A stretch of 64,000 nucleotides of DNA from contig NZ_SJEE01000002.1 in NCBI RefSeq assembly GCF_006937785.1, forward strand, positions 284,003 through 348,002. The letters run 5' to 3'. A program made the position numbers and the translations under genes. The notes beneath the pieces are model-generated. The model saw only the letters and a program-made list of their open reading frames with translations, made no database searches and was not told the origin of the DNA. Below, in pieces: positions 40,150-48,554 of this stretch. Positions within the stretch are counted from its first letter, which is position 1, and every line of letters starts with the position of its first letter. This DNA comes from Pseudanabaena sp. UWO311. Lineage in GTDB: Bacteria > Cyanobacteriota > Cyanobacteriia > Pseudanabaenales > Pseudanabaenaceae.

Positions 40150-40216
40150 CAAAATCAAAGCTAAAAAAAGAGTGATAGGTCTTTGCTCTATCACTCTTTT
40201 TTTAGCTTTGATTTTG
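40150..40216. terminator. Very long hairpin (about 29-bp stem)
   Basis: CAAAATCAAAGCTAAAAAAA... pairs without mismatch with its complement ending at 40216, around a loop of about 8 bases. It follows the secreted protein gene. Confidence 0.85.
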
Positions 40217-40281
40217 TGAATTGTTGAAATAAAGTTAAAATAAGGCGCGATGAGTACTTCCTATTTTTCAGTAATGTTGTT

Positions 40282-41175
40282 ATGGTTGCCAATCCATTCA
40301 AATTCTCTCTCAAATTACCATTACTAATTGGTCTGAGTTTGCTGTCGGCGATCGCAGCCATAATGTTTGGTGTATCCCGTGCCGATGCATTGCAAGCAAT
40401 GCTCAGACCCAATACGCCAAAACTTGGTGATACGGTATCAGTTTGGATCGCAACTGATAAATCTACGGCAACACCACCAACAGTATCGATGAATAGCAAG
40501 CAATTTCCCGCTTTCGCGATGTCTCCAAATCGTTGGCGAGCATTTATTCCTACGACTCCACTTGATAAGGCGGGACTAAGACAAGTAGTGGTGACTGCCG
40601 AGGGTTTACAGCAAACTTTGCCGATGCAATTAGGCGATCGCCAATTTCCTACGCAAAGTATTTGGCTTAGTGACTCGGGTAGCGGATCGGAACCAACAGA
40701 TTATGAATGGGATAAGGTTTCGGCTTTTAAAAAATTAGTTACTCCCCAGAAGTTCTGGAACGGAGCTTTCTTAAGACCAAATGATGGTGAGATTACGACA
40801 GGTTTTGGAGTGCAGCGCTATTACAATGGCGAGTTTGCCAATGACTATTACCATCGTGGTGTTGACTATGCTGGAGGGACTGGTTCTCCTGTGGTAGCTC
40901 CAGCTTCAGGTTATATTCGCTTAGTGGGTAATGTATCGCAAGGTTTTCTTCTGCATGGCAATACGATTGGCTTGGATCACGGTCAGGGCGTAGCAAGTAT
41001 CTTTTTGCATCTCAGCGAAATCTATGTAAAAGAAGGAGATTTTGTGAAGGCTGGGCAAGTAATTGGCGCAGTCGGAGCGACGGGTGCAGTCACTGGCCCA
41101 CACTTGCATTGGGGACTATATGTCAATGGTGAAGCGATTGATCCTGTTGCATGGCGATATGAAGGTGTCGAATAG
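40282..41175 (+). CDS. M23-family peptidase (LytM-like)
   Basis: A 297-residue exported zinc endopeptidase or inactive EnvC/NlpD-like protein. After a signal/anchor (about 8-32) and an N-terminal beta-rich domain comes the M23 core: YYHRGVDYAGGTGSPVVAPASG (first metal ligands), HGQGVASIFLHLSE and GPHLHWGLYVNG (HxH), so catalytic residues look intact. It would cleave peptide bridges in peptidoglycan. Confidence 0.9.
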   Translation: MVANPFKFSLKLPLLIGLSLLSAIAAIMFGVSRADALQAMLRPNTPKLGDTVSVWIATDKSTATPPTVSMNSKQFPAFAMSPNRWRAFIPTTPLDKAGLRQVVVTAEGLQQTLPMQLGDRQFPTQSIWLSDSGSGSEPTDYEWDKVSAFKKLVTPQKFWNGAFLRPNDGEITTGFGVQRYYNGEFANDYYHRGVDYAGGTGSPVVAPASGYIRLVGNVSQGFLLHGNTIGLDHGQGVASIFLHLSEIYVKEGDFVKAGQVIGAVGATGAVTGPHLHWGLYVNGEAIDPVAWRYEGVE

Positions 41176-41186
41176 CTGTCCTGCTA

Positions 41187-41227
41187 AGCTTATAAAGGAA
41201 AGTGCTTTGCGCTTTCTTTTATAAGCT
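41187..41227. terminator. Terminator after the M23 peptidase gene
   Basis: AGCTTATAAAGGAAAG/CTTTCTTTTATAAGCT stem with one bulge around TGCTTTGCG. Confidence 0.75.
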
Positions 41228-41237
41228 AGCGATCATC

Positions 41238-42539
41238 ATGACAATTAATCCCGAACAATTATTAGAACTTGCGCTCAAATCTGGGACTGAAGCCGCTGAA
41301 GTGTACGCATCAAGCTCAGTTTCACGCCCAGTATTTTTTGAAGCAAATCGTCTGAAGCAGCTAGAGATTGTTGACTCAGAGGGTGTGGGCTTACGGATTT
41401 GGAAAAATGGCAGGGTGGGCTTAGCGATCGCCTATGGTGCGGTAGAACCAGAAGACTTGGTACAACAAGCGATCGCCTTGAGTGCCTTGAATGAACCTGA
41501 AGAGATTTTATTAAGAGAATCAACTGTGGCTGACTATCCCAAACTCTATGGGCAGGAAGTTACGGTTGAGCAGATGATTGATTGGGGTAAACAGGCGATC
41601 GCGCAGGTTCTTGATCATTATCCTGAAGCAGTATGTGGAGCAGATTGGGATTGTGGACAAGAAACGGTGCGAATTCTTAATAGTAAGGGTTTGGACTGTG
41701 GCTATACCGATATTACAGTGGACGGCTCTCTGAGTGCAGAGTTGACGCGGGGAGATGACTTTCTCAATGTTTGGTATGGTCAATCGGAGCGTGGTAATTT
41801 GCCACCTGAAGCGATCGCCCAAAAAGTATTGCAATATCTCGATTGGGCGAAGAAAAATGCACCTGCACCATCGGGGAAATCACCTGTGATCTTTACGGGC
41901 AAAGCAGTAGATTTATTATGGGGTGTAGTCGCGATCGCTATGAGTGGGAGGCAGGTGCAGCAAAAAACGACACCTTGGCTAGATAAAGTTGGACAACCAG
42001 TAATTTCGGATATTTTTACCGTTACCCAACACCCAGATTTTGGGGTTTACAGTTCGCCCTTTGATGATGAAGGTTCACCCACGCTGGAAACTAGTTGGAT
42101 CGATCGTGGTGTTTTGCAAGGATTTTACGGCGATATGCGAACTTGTAAGGAATTGGGAATTGCTGCCACAGGTAACGGCTTTCGCGGATATTTGGGCAAC
42201 TATCCTAGTCCTGGGCTATTTAATTTAGCGATCGCTGCTAGTCAAACAATCCAAGGCGATATTTTGGAATTGGCGGCAACTTTAAAAAATGGCTTAATCG
42301 TCGATCAAGTCTTAGGGGATGATACGGATGTATCAGGAGATTTTTCGATTAATGTCGATCTTGGATATCGTGTGAAAAATGGCAAAATTATCGGACGAGT
42401 CAAGGACACGATGATCTCTGGGAATGTCTATAATGCGCTCAATCATGTTGTTGCGGTAGGTAGCGATCGGCAGTGGCATGGATCGCTATTCGGCTCAGCG
42501 ATGATCGTTGAAGGTCTATCGATTACTAGCCGAGACTAA
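41238..42539 (+). CDS. TldD/PmbA-family metalloprotease-like protein
   Basis: A 433-residue member of the TldD/TldE (PmbA) family. The N-terminal part (EQLLELALKSGTEAAEVYASSS, then EGVGLRIWKNGRVGLAIAYG) and the C-terminal part (GDDTDVSGDFSINVDLGYRVKNGKIIGRVKDTMISGNVYNAL) match PmbA. The HExxxH motif of TldD is not seen, which fits the TldE/PmbA-like half of the pair. The ATG at 41238 is chosen over an upstream start. Its partner TldD is not in this window. Confidence 0.88.
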   Translation: MTINPEQLLELALKSGTEAAEVYASSSVSRPVFFEANRLKQLEIVDSEGVGLRIWKNGRVGLAIAYGAVEPEDLVQQAIALSALNEPEEILLRESTVADYPKLYGQEVTVEQMIDWGKQAIAQVLDHYPEAVCGADWDCGQETVRILNSKGLDCGYTDITVDGSLSAELTRGDDFLNVWYGQSERGNLPPEAIAQKVLQYLDWAKKNAPAPSGKSPVIFTGKAVDLLWGVVAIAMSGRQVQQKTTPWLDKVGQPVISDIFTVTQHPDFGVYSSPFDDEGSPTLETSWIDRGVLQGFYGDMRTCKELGIAATGNGFRGYLGNYPSPGLFNLAIAASQTIQGDILELAATLKNGLIVDQVLGDDTDVSGDFSINVDLGYRVKNGKIIGRVKDTMISGNVYNALNHVVAVGSDRQWHGSLFGSAMIVEGLSITSRD

Positions 42540-42542
42540 TTT

Positions 42543-42699
42543 CTAGAAGCCTGTTGGGGAAAACCCAAATTGCTTTCGTAGGGTGTGTTAGCGATAGCGT
42601 AACGCGCCCAATAACCGCAGTTGTGCGTTACGCTGACGCTAACACACCATACAGCAAATCTGTTTAGCAAGAAATGATGTTTCTCCGACAGGCTTCTAG
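42543..42699. repeat. Nested inverted repeat, MITE-like
   Basis: The outer arms CTAGAAGCCTGT and ACAGGCTTCTAG enclose an inner inverted repeat (GGTGTGTTAGCG...GTAACGC against GCGTTACGCTGACGCTAACA). The whole is about 157 bp with no coding capacity, like a small non-autonomous element or a dispersed cyanobacterial repeat. Confidence 0.65.
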
Positions 42700-42781
42700 G
42701 GTTTTTGTTATTTTTTTGAATGGCAATTGTTATAATATCTAAACTAGCTGTATAACAACTAGTTAAATCATATTTTTATAT

Positions 42782-42855
<74 letters not shown>

Positions 42856-43013
42856 TTCCTCAAACCATATACCTTGTAAGCAAAGAACTCAATAGATTGA
42901 GGTCTTTTTTATTGTGCGTGGAATAGCCCAAAATGGTCACAATCGGTCATTATTTTTGGGTAAAGTGGTCACTGTTTTGGTCACTGTCTGAGGTAGTGAT
43001 ATAAAATGCAAAA

Positions 43014-43037
43014 AGCCCACCTGTAGCGAGGTGGGCT
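43014..43037. terminator. Hairpin upstream of the integrase gene
   Basis: AGCCCACCTG..GAGGTGGGCT-type stem 28 bases before the integrase start; a smaller hairpin with a T run lies at about 42886-42912 and may terminate the tRNA transcript. Repeated GGTCAC words lie between them. Confidence 0.5.
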
Positions 43038-43064
43038 GGAAAAACTTATTGAAATATTATATAT

Positions 43065-44129
43065 ATGGAAAGACTAGCACAAGCTAATGCCCGTATTAAA
43101 TCTTTGCGTGCGCGTTGCACGATTGAACAACGCGGTGAAAAACTTTTGCTGAGGGGGACATTTCCCGCCAAGCCAACAGCAAATCGCCAAGATTGGCACA
43201 GGCAACGCATATTTTTAGGTGTAAGCGCTACGCCAGCAGGGATTAGTTATGCCGAGTCGGAAGCAAGAAAGATCAGTGCTTTACTCGATCAAAATTTGTT
43301 CGACTGGACTCCTTATCTCGCCTCAGAAGATCAATTTGAAATCAGTTTTGATGTTTGGGTAGAAAAATTTAGACAACACAAACTTGCTCAGGGAATTAGT
43401 GAATTAACTTGGAAGCAAGAATATGGCGATCCTTTTAAAGTTCTTGATAGTTTAGATCCAGATAAAGCGATCGCTGCCATTTTTAAGATTGCTCCAAACA
43501 CAAGAAAACGCAGTCGATATTGTATGTCTATTTCAGCATTATTCAAGTTTGCAGATGTTGCAATTGACTTGAAGCCATACAAAGGTAATTATTCCCCAAC
43601 GACTGTACAGCCTCGTGATATCCCCACAGATGCCCTAATTCAAGAATGGTATTTTAAAATCAAAACTCCATCATGGCAGTGGGCGTATGGAATTCTTAGT
43701 GCCTATGGTATTCGACCAGAAGAATTAGTACTTCTAGAATTTGACGCTATGCCAGTGCTAATTGTGCGAGGTGATAAAAGCTTGAGTAGCGATCGCCGAG
43801 TCTATCCTATCTATCCAGAATGGGTTGACTTATTCAATCTTAAAACCCCTATTCTGCCCAACTGTAAAGACTCAGGCAAACAAACCTGTAAGCAATTTCA
43901 AAGATATAAAATCCCATTCCGCCCCTACGATCTGCGCCACGCTTGGGCAATTCGTTCAATGGAGTTTGGGCTTTCGTTAGAACTAGCAGCCCAACAGATG
44001 GGGCACAGCATGATCGTCCATTCCCAAACCTACCACCGATGGATTAGCGATCGTCACCATAAACAAGCATTTGATGCAATCATGCAAAAAAGTGACAGAT
44101 TGAAACCACCAGAGCATGGACAACTTTAG
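43065..44129 (+). CDS. Tyrosine recombinase (tRNA-targeting integrase)
   Basis: A 354-residue site-specific recombinase. Catalytic residues are visible: Arg I in SAYGIRPEELVLLEF (about 221), the RH pair in PYDLRHAWAIR (about 292-296), a His in MGHSMIVHS (about 316) and the nucleophilic Tyr in QTYHRW (about 325). The N-terminal 200 residues contain the arm/core-binding region. It sits just downstream of tRNA-Arg(CCU), with the orientation expected for an element integrated in the tRNA 3' end. It overlaps the ATPase gene by 14 bases. Confidence 0.88.
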   Translation: MERLAQANARIKSLRARCTIEQRGEKLLLRGTFPAKPTANRQDWHRQRIFLGVSATPAGISYAESEARKISALLDQNLFDWTPYLASEDQFEISFDVWVEKFRQHKLAQGISELTWKQEYGDPFKVLDSLDPDKAIAAIFKIAPNTRKRSRYCMSISALFKFADVAIDLKPYKGNYSPTTVQPRDIPTDALIQEWYFKIKTPSWQWAYGILSAYGIRPEELVLLEFDAMPVLIVRGDKSLSSDRRVYPIYPEWVDLFNLKTPILPNCKDSGKQTCKQFQRYKIPFRPYDLRHAWAIRSMEFGLSLELAAQQMGHSMIVHSQTYHRWISDRHHKQAFDAIMQKSDRLKPPEHGQL

Positions 44130-44937
44130 ACAGACAGAAATTAATCAAGCGATCGCCAGCTTAGAAACAAATCAAAGTTTATTAATCGTCGGTGACGAGG
44201 GATCGGGCAAAAGTGCGATCGCCGCCGAGGTGAGATCGGAATTTAAAAAACGTGGTTGGACTGTTGCCATTGCAGAATATACGGGCAGTGCCAAAAATAC
44301 TTTGATTGAAATTGCCGATCAACTGGGTTGTGATACTTGCGATCCTAATACGGGTAAGCCCCTTACCGCCGATGGTCTTAGGGATGCGATCGCTGACTAT
44401 CTGTATAGTCCTAAGACAATACTAATCTGTGACGATGCTCACCGTTACCCCTCTACATTTCGCTACTGGTTGCAAGATTGCTTAGGCGATCGCGCACTGT
44501 TACTGATGCTTGCCGTAAATCCTCCCCGTAAAGATTTATTTTTAAAAATGCCCCGCATATATTTGCAAGCGCTCGAAAGTTTGCAAATTAGAGAAATCAT
44601 GATCGAAGAAGCAACAGAGATCGGTCTGAAGTTACCAGCTTCAGAGCTTGCGTTACTGGAGCAAAGATGTGGGGGTAATCCATTTCTGGCAAGGCGAGTT
44701 GTGCGCGAGCAGTCGTTAAATTTGGCTCAAGATCAAGAAGGCGATCGCGTCGATTACATCGACGGCACACCGTTTTTGATTGCAACCCTAAGCATGGTGG
44801 GTGTGGTGCGGTTGATTGGTTTAGGACTAGGTAACAGGTCACTGTATATCATTGGTGGGATCTTTACGATTAGTGCCATTACTTTGCGGATATTGGTAAC
44901 GAGGGCAAATTCTAGGAACAAAACGAGGCTGGAATAG
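44116..44937 (+). CDS. Membrane-anchored AAA/TniB-like ATPase
   Basis: A 273-residue P-loop protein: Walker A VGDEGSGKSAI (about 25-35), Walker B ILICDDAH (about 104-111), a LAVNPPR sensor-like block, and two C-terminal hydrophobic segments (about 216-262). The ATPase half resembles the TniB/ExeA-like group used in transposition or secretion, but the membrane tail is unusual. It is translationally coupled with the integrase (overlap) and with the next small gene. Confidence 0.7.
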   Translation: MDNFRQTEINQAIASLETNQSLLIVGDEGSGKSAIAAEVRSEFKKRGWTVAIAEYTGSAKNTLIEIADQLGCDTCDPNTGKPLTADGLRDAIADYLYSPKTILICDDAHRYPSTFRYWLQDCLGDRALLLMLAVNPPRKDLFLKMPRIYLQALESLQIREIMIEEATEIGLKLPASELALLEQRCGGNPFLARRVVREQSLNLAQDQEGDRVDYIDGTPFLIATLSMVGVVRLIGLGLGNRSLYIIGGIFTISAITLRILVTRANSRNKTRLE

Positions 44938-45194
44938 TGAACAGAGTTCTGAGAATGTTGGGGCTAGTTTGCTTAGTCCCGATCGCACTGGCGATCATTG
45001 CAGGTATTGCAGTTCTAGTGGGATTGCTATTTATAGTCCTAGTGCCAATCATGATGATCTTCCTCAAAGTTTCGCCGCTTGCCATTTGGCGCGAACACCA
45101 TCCGCCTAAACCAGAGGTTATTGATTGTGAGCATGTAGCAATTAAACGCAGAAAGAGAAAAATTAAGCTGGGTCGTAGGTTTATCAGAAAGTAA
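44937..45194 (+). CDS. Small membrane protein, integrase operon
   Basis: An 85-residue protein with two hydrophobic stretches (about 5-28 and 30-46) and a very basic C-terminus (KRRKRKIKLGRRFIRK). The GTG start overlaps the stop of the ATPase gene. I do not recognise the family. It ends just before the left inverted repeat of the defence cassette. Confidence 0.6.
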   Translation: MNRVLRMLGLVCLVPIALAIIAGIAVLVGLLFIVLVPIMMIFLKVSPLAIWREHHPPKPEVIDCEHVAIKRRKRKIKLGRRFIRK

Positions 45195-45281
45195 TGTACA
45201 AATTCTGGACACAACTTTTTATAAAGTTGCTAAATAGCAACTATTCATTTGCATCAACATATCTGAACCCACCTTAATTTT

Positions 45282-45312
45282 GGCGTTAATATACTTGACA
45301 CACCAAGCCTAA
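45282..45312. repeat. Left inverted repeat of the cargo cassette
   Basis: The 31-base block from GGCGTTAATATACTTGACAC to AAGCCTAA matches the complement of 52470-52500 with one mismatch. A second match, eight or more T followed by CG at 45322-45330, corresponds to CGAAAAAAAA at 52451-52460. Confidence 0.85.
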
Positions 45313-45373
45313 TTTTTCATTTTTTTTCGTGCTTGGGGCTAGGTTTGAGTTGATTGCAAATCTGTAAAAAAAC

Positions 45374-45838
45374 TTAATTAAAGCTAGACAGGTCTGGACA
45401 TATAACCCAGTTGCATTTATCCCTAATTTGGTTCTTCTTACCCTGAGTTTTCTTGCAAATCACCTGAGCATGATTAGAGTGTTGGGCTTCTCCTGTACGA
45501 CTTGGATGTGGATCATGTATTATCTCAAATCCCAACTCAATCATGAAACTTGCAGGAATTGATACAACGGCAACGAACTTGCTATTGTTAGCAAGGATTT
45601 CTGTAATATCAATTGCGGGAAAATCGGGAGAATCAACATAAACCGACAAACCAAAATTATCAAAGTCAGAAGGAGTTGGCTTATTTGTATTAGTGTCAAT
45701 CCGATCCCGCATCACAAGCCTATATAAAATAGATTGACTATCAATTACAAGTGGTTGCCAGCCACTATCAACAAATATCTTATGCCTTGCTTCTATTTCT
45801 GCTAAGACCTCATTACATGACTTAGGATAGCGCCCCAC
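45374..45838 (-). CDS. Hypothetical protein, third gene of the TIGR04255-type operon
   Basis: A protein of about 154 residues starting MGRYPKSCNEVLAEIEARHK. Conserved-looking points are FGLSVYVDSPDFPAIDI, SIPASFMIELGFEIIHDPHPSRTGEAQHSNHAQVI (His-rich, possibly a metal or catalytic site) and the Trp near the C-terminus. The GTG at 45838 has GGAG 7 bases upstream, directly after the stop of the previous gene; an overlapping GTG at 45871 is possible. Proteins with this DPhP...HA.I pattern are often third in such operons. No biochemical role is known to me. Confidence 0.5.
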   Translation of the reverse strand: MGRYPKSCNEVLAEIEARHKIFVDSGWQPLVIDSQSILYRLVMRDRIDTNTNKPTPSDFDNFGLSVYVDSPDFPAIDITEILANNSKFVAVVSIPASFMIELGFEIIHDPHPSRTGEAQHSNHAQVICKKTQGKKNQIRDKCNWVICPDLSSFN

Positions 45839-45839
45839 A

Positions 45840-46463
45840 CTACATCTCCATATATTCCCTAATGATTGCACATAAATCTGGCAAAGATTTTGACTCTCCT
45901 TCTATATCTTTATATTTACCACTAAGAAGCCACTCACAGAGAAAAGTACTGTTATCAATCAAAGAAACTTCTAGTTCTTTTTGAGGATAAAATCGAGTCC
46001 AACTAAAAGCGACTGAACCATTAGCTGTTGGATGAATTACAGGCAGGTTTTTCTCATTCTTAATAATTTTCTTGATCTCATTCCATATCTGATTTGCTCT
46101 TAATAATACCTCTTGAGACAATGGTTCAGCACCATAGCCGTCCCATCCAATTTCAAGATTTTGCAATGGGAATATAGGCGAAGAGATTGGAATAGCATCG
46201 CTAACTTCAGTAGCAAAAGACCTTAGCTCATTATTTATAGAAGCTGGCTTTACATATGACATTAATGGAGTAATAGAAATATCCCGCTCTTGAATTTCCA
46301 GATTTCGATCTACAATAAGCAACTCTTGTTTTTTTAGTCGTTTACTTCTCGACTTAGGAGGGGAGTTATACCCATTAAGTTGCCTGAATTTTACAGTTGT
46401 ATCATCAAAAGAATTTTGATTAAAAAAATCAAAATTAGATGGAGTATAAGCAAGTGTAGACAT
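45840..46463 (-). CDS. Hypothetical protein, second gene of the TIGR04255-type operon
   Basis: A 207-residue soluble protein. The N-terminal 80 residues are polar and variable; the rest carries NLEIGWDGYGAEPLSQEVLLRA, LPVIHPTANGSVAFSWTRF and ELEVSLIDN, a pattern (WDGYGAEP...PTANGSVxFxW) that I associate with the protein regularly encoded next to TIGR04255 proteins. It starts 6 bases after the TIGR04255 gene and abuts the third gene, so the three form one operon. Function unknown. Confidence 0.6.
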   Translation of the reverse strand: MSTLAYTPSNFDFFNQNSFDDTTVKFRQLNGYNSPPKSRSKRLKKQELLIVDRNLEIQERDISITPLMSYVKPASINNELRSFATEVSDAIPISSPIFPLQNLEIGWDGYGAEPLSQEVLLRANQIWNEIKKIIKNEKNLPVIHPTANGSVAFSWTRFYPQKELEVSLIDNSTFLCEWLLSGKYKDIEGESKSLPDLCAIIREYMEM

Positions 46464-46469
46464 AATAGA

Positions 46470-47264
46470 TTAGCTCCTTTTTTCCCATAAAACTTGCATT
46501 TTATCTGTGGTTAAACCAAGAAAGGTTTTTACTGCCATATCTCTACAAAAATCAAATGAAGTAAGTACATCAGCTATTTCAGATGAGATCGGCTTCTGGA
46601 AACAAGCGATTCTAAGCTGAATTATTTCTAGATTTCCATTATTAACTGTTGCAGGTTGAACTTCAATAACCACTTTTGCATTTTTGTCTGGCAATGTATA
46701 AGAAGTTTGAATTGCTATTAAGTCAGGCTCTGGGAGAAAGTTATTAGAAAAACCAGACCAACAATTAAGGACATCTGGCAAATCTGACAAAGTATTCCAC
46801 TCCCTACCCCTTACAAAATGATCAACATATGTAACTTCACACTGTTTGATACTTGGTAAGTCTATTTGATTAGACTCTAGAAAACTACAAAATTTACCCC
46901 ACTCAACCTCAAACTCAGGACGAATTATGTCGTAATGAGGATATAACTCATAAGCGGCTGGACTCTGCCAATTATAGATAAACCTGTCATGTTGAATTTG
47001 TAGTAGTTTAGTCTCAGATTTATGCCTAAACCAACACCGAACTAGAGGCACAGGTTCTAATTCAAGAATAAATTCTTGTCCATTCCTTGACACAATAGCT
47101 GGTTTTATCTCAAATTCAGGGTAAGTATCTTTAATCTGCTGCCAGTACACACCAAAGTAAGGTATATCCCATTGCGCTAAGCGCTCAAATTCAAGCCCCA
47201 TTACCTTTTCAACAATAGGAGGTTTATTGAAATCAGGTTTAAGCTGCTCGATAGTGGTGGACAT
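46470..47264 (-). CDS. TIGR04255-family protein
   Basis: A protein of about 264 residues with the features of the sporadically distributed TIGR04255 family: an opening FNKPPIVEKVMGLEF, a middle EVTYVDHF, and a C-terminal DxxxxxAVKTFLGLTTDKMQVLWEKR. No catalytic motif is obvious. I take the ATG at 47264; a TTG at 47273 is also in frame. First gene of a three-gene minus-strand operon inside the inverted-repeat cassette. The family is patchily distributed and of unknown function, so a defence or toxin-antitoxin role is an inference. Confidence 0.7.
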   Translation of the reverse strand: MSTTIEQLKPDFNKPPIVEKVMGLEFERLAQWDIPYFGVYWQQIKDTYPEFEIKPAIVSRNGQEFILELEPVPLVRCWFRHKSETKLLQIQHDRFIYNWQSPAAYELYPHYDIIRPEFEVEWGKFCSFLESNQIDLPSIKQCEVTYVDHFVRGREWNTLSDLPDVLNCWSGFSNNFLPEPDLIAIQTSYTLPDKNAKVVIEVQPATVNNGNLEIIQLRIACFQKPISSEIADVLTSFDFCRDMAVKTFLGLTTDKMQVLWEKRS

Positions 47265-47427
47265 ACTTCCCAAAATATATTACTAAATTGATTTTGATAT
47301 ACAATTGCGTATTTTGCACTACGTATTTCCCGTATTAAGTAATTTTAGTTGCATTTCTAATTTTCTGCTGCGTTTAGCACCACTATCGTATGATACGCTT
47401 ACATAAATTGGGAAGTAAGAGATAAGG

Positions 47428-47533
47428 ATATAGCAAAAAAAGAGTTAGTTAGGACATAGCATTAGCATCTAAAAAGCTCTATTGCTAGGGAAGCCATATA
47501 TAAATATGTCCTATCTTTCTTTTTTTTGCTATA
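47428..47533. repeat. Long imperfect inverted repeat upstream of the small zinc-type gene
   Basis: ATATAGCAAAAAAAGAG...TTAGGACATA (47428-47457) pairs with TATGTCCTA...TTTTTTTGCTATAT (47504-47533), about 30 bp with several mismatches, immediately before the start at 47540. It could be a regulatory structure or the ends of a small insertion. Confidence 0.5.
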
Positions 47534-47539
47534 TAAGCT

Positions 47540-47785
47540 ATGCCACGACCTAAGAAAGAAAAAACTTTTGCTACTACATGCCCTCATACCGATCGCGTAG
47601 CCTACTCAAAAGGTATGTGTAAATCTTGCTATAACAAGTCAAAATTGACCGATGAGGCGATCGCCAAGACTAATGCTAGTGAAGCAGCTAAACTGGCTAA
47701 ACAACGCTATGAAGATGAAAATAGAGAACAGCGCAATGCTAAACGCAAAGTGTACGCTACGCGATCACGCTTGGCGTATTCTTAA
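47540..47785 (+). CDS. Small Cys/His zinc-ribbon-like protein
   Basis: An 81-residue basic protein with CPHTDRVAYSKGMCKSCYNK (about 15-34), a possible zinc-binding knuckle (C-x-H...C-x2-C), followed by a Lys/Glu/Ala-rich helix. Similar short proteins appear near phage and HNH genes. Its 3' end overlaps the toxin-candidate gene by 4 bases on the opposite strand. Confidence 0.5.
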   Translation: MPRPKKEKTFATTCPHTDRVAYSKGMCKSCYNKSKLTDEAIAKTNASEAAKLAKQRYEDENREQRNAKRKVYATRSRLAYS

Positions 47786-48546
47786 CTTTTTAGATCGTGC
47801 TTGTCAAGTAATAAATCAATCGCGTCAATTAAAATGTCTTGAATATAGGTGTATTTTGCTTTTGTTTTCAAGATCTCTATATCTTTGAAAAAAATCTCAT
47901 TTAAAGAGACATATAAATCTTCAGAAGTCATCTCTTGCACCCTATTTTTTACGGCACAAGTTTCCTCTGAACATTTTTCTAAATGGCTTTTCAGAGATAA
48001 AAGTTCTTGTTGCTTTTCTTGATAAGGCGTTAAAAGCGTGTGAGTAAATCGAACTTGATAGTTACTAAAATCACAAGGTTGCATATTGTGCATTGGATCT
48101 AAAAAAACAATATGAAACATATAATCTTCATCAAAAAATCCAACAACGCGCCCAAAAGCCTTAGAAATATTAAATTGAAAAAAACCGAATTCTTCTTCCC
48201 GAAGGTACTCACTTGGTATCCAGTCAATTTCTTCTTTAGTGGTCTGAATACCTCTCCAACGCCAATCGATTTTATGGAATCTCCATGCGTCACTATTAGA
48301 AGTAGAAACTTCTTCAATAGTTATATTTGATAATATTTTTAATCTTTCTAATAGTGATATAAACCATTTTGCATCTACCTTTTCACAACTTAAACCAAAA
48401 TGTTTATGCTGCTGCCAATAAGAAAAAGAAAACCTCCATTTAGAATCATTGGATCTAGTAGTAATAGAGGTTTTCTCTCGTTTTATTGGGCTTTTCCCAG
48501 ATATATTTTTGGGTATTGGGTTACTTCTACCATTCGATCTTCCCAT
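47782..48546 (-). CDS. Candidate toxin partner of PanA
   Basis: A 254-residue soluble protein. After a basic N-terminus comes a conserved-looking core, WRFSFSYWQQHKHFGL, WFISLLERLKILSN, HKIDW and FFQFNISKAFGRVVGFF..YMFHIVFLDPMHNMQP, and a charged C-terminal helical region. It lies 8 bases downstream of a Panacea-domain gene, the arrangement of PanAT toxin-antitoxin pairs, in which diverse toxins are neutralised by PanA. The toxin fold itself is not recognised; the FxxxFLDPxHN pattern suggests a discrete enzyme or binding domain. Confidence 0.55.
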   Translation of the reverse strand: MGRSNGRSNPIPKNISGKSPIKREKTSITTRSNDSKWRFSFSYWQQHKHFGLSCEKVDAKWFISLLERLKILSNITIEEVSTSNSDAWRFHKIDWRWRGIQTTKEEIDWIPSEYLREEEFGFFQFNISKAFGRVVGFFDEDYMFHIVFLDPMHNMQPCDFSNYQVRFTHTLLTPYQEKQQELLSLKSHLEKCSEETCAVKNRVQEMTSEDLYVSLNEIFFKDIEILKTKAKYTYIQDILIDAIDLLLDKHDLKS

Positions 48547-48554
48547 ACCTATTT

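Noticed and set aside
48099..48330. ORFs in other frames over the PanA-linked toxin gene
   Set aside because: They overlap a better-supported gene and have no recognisable features.
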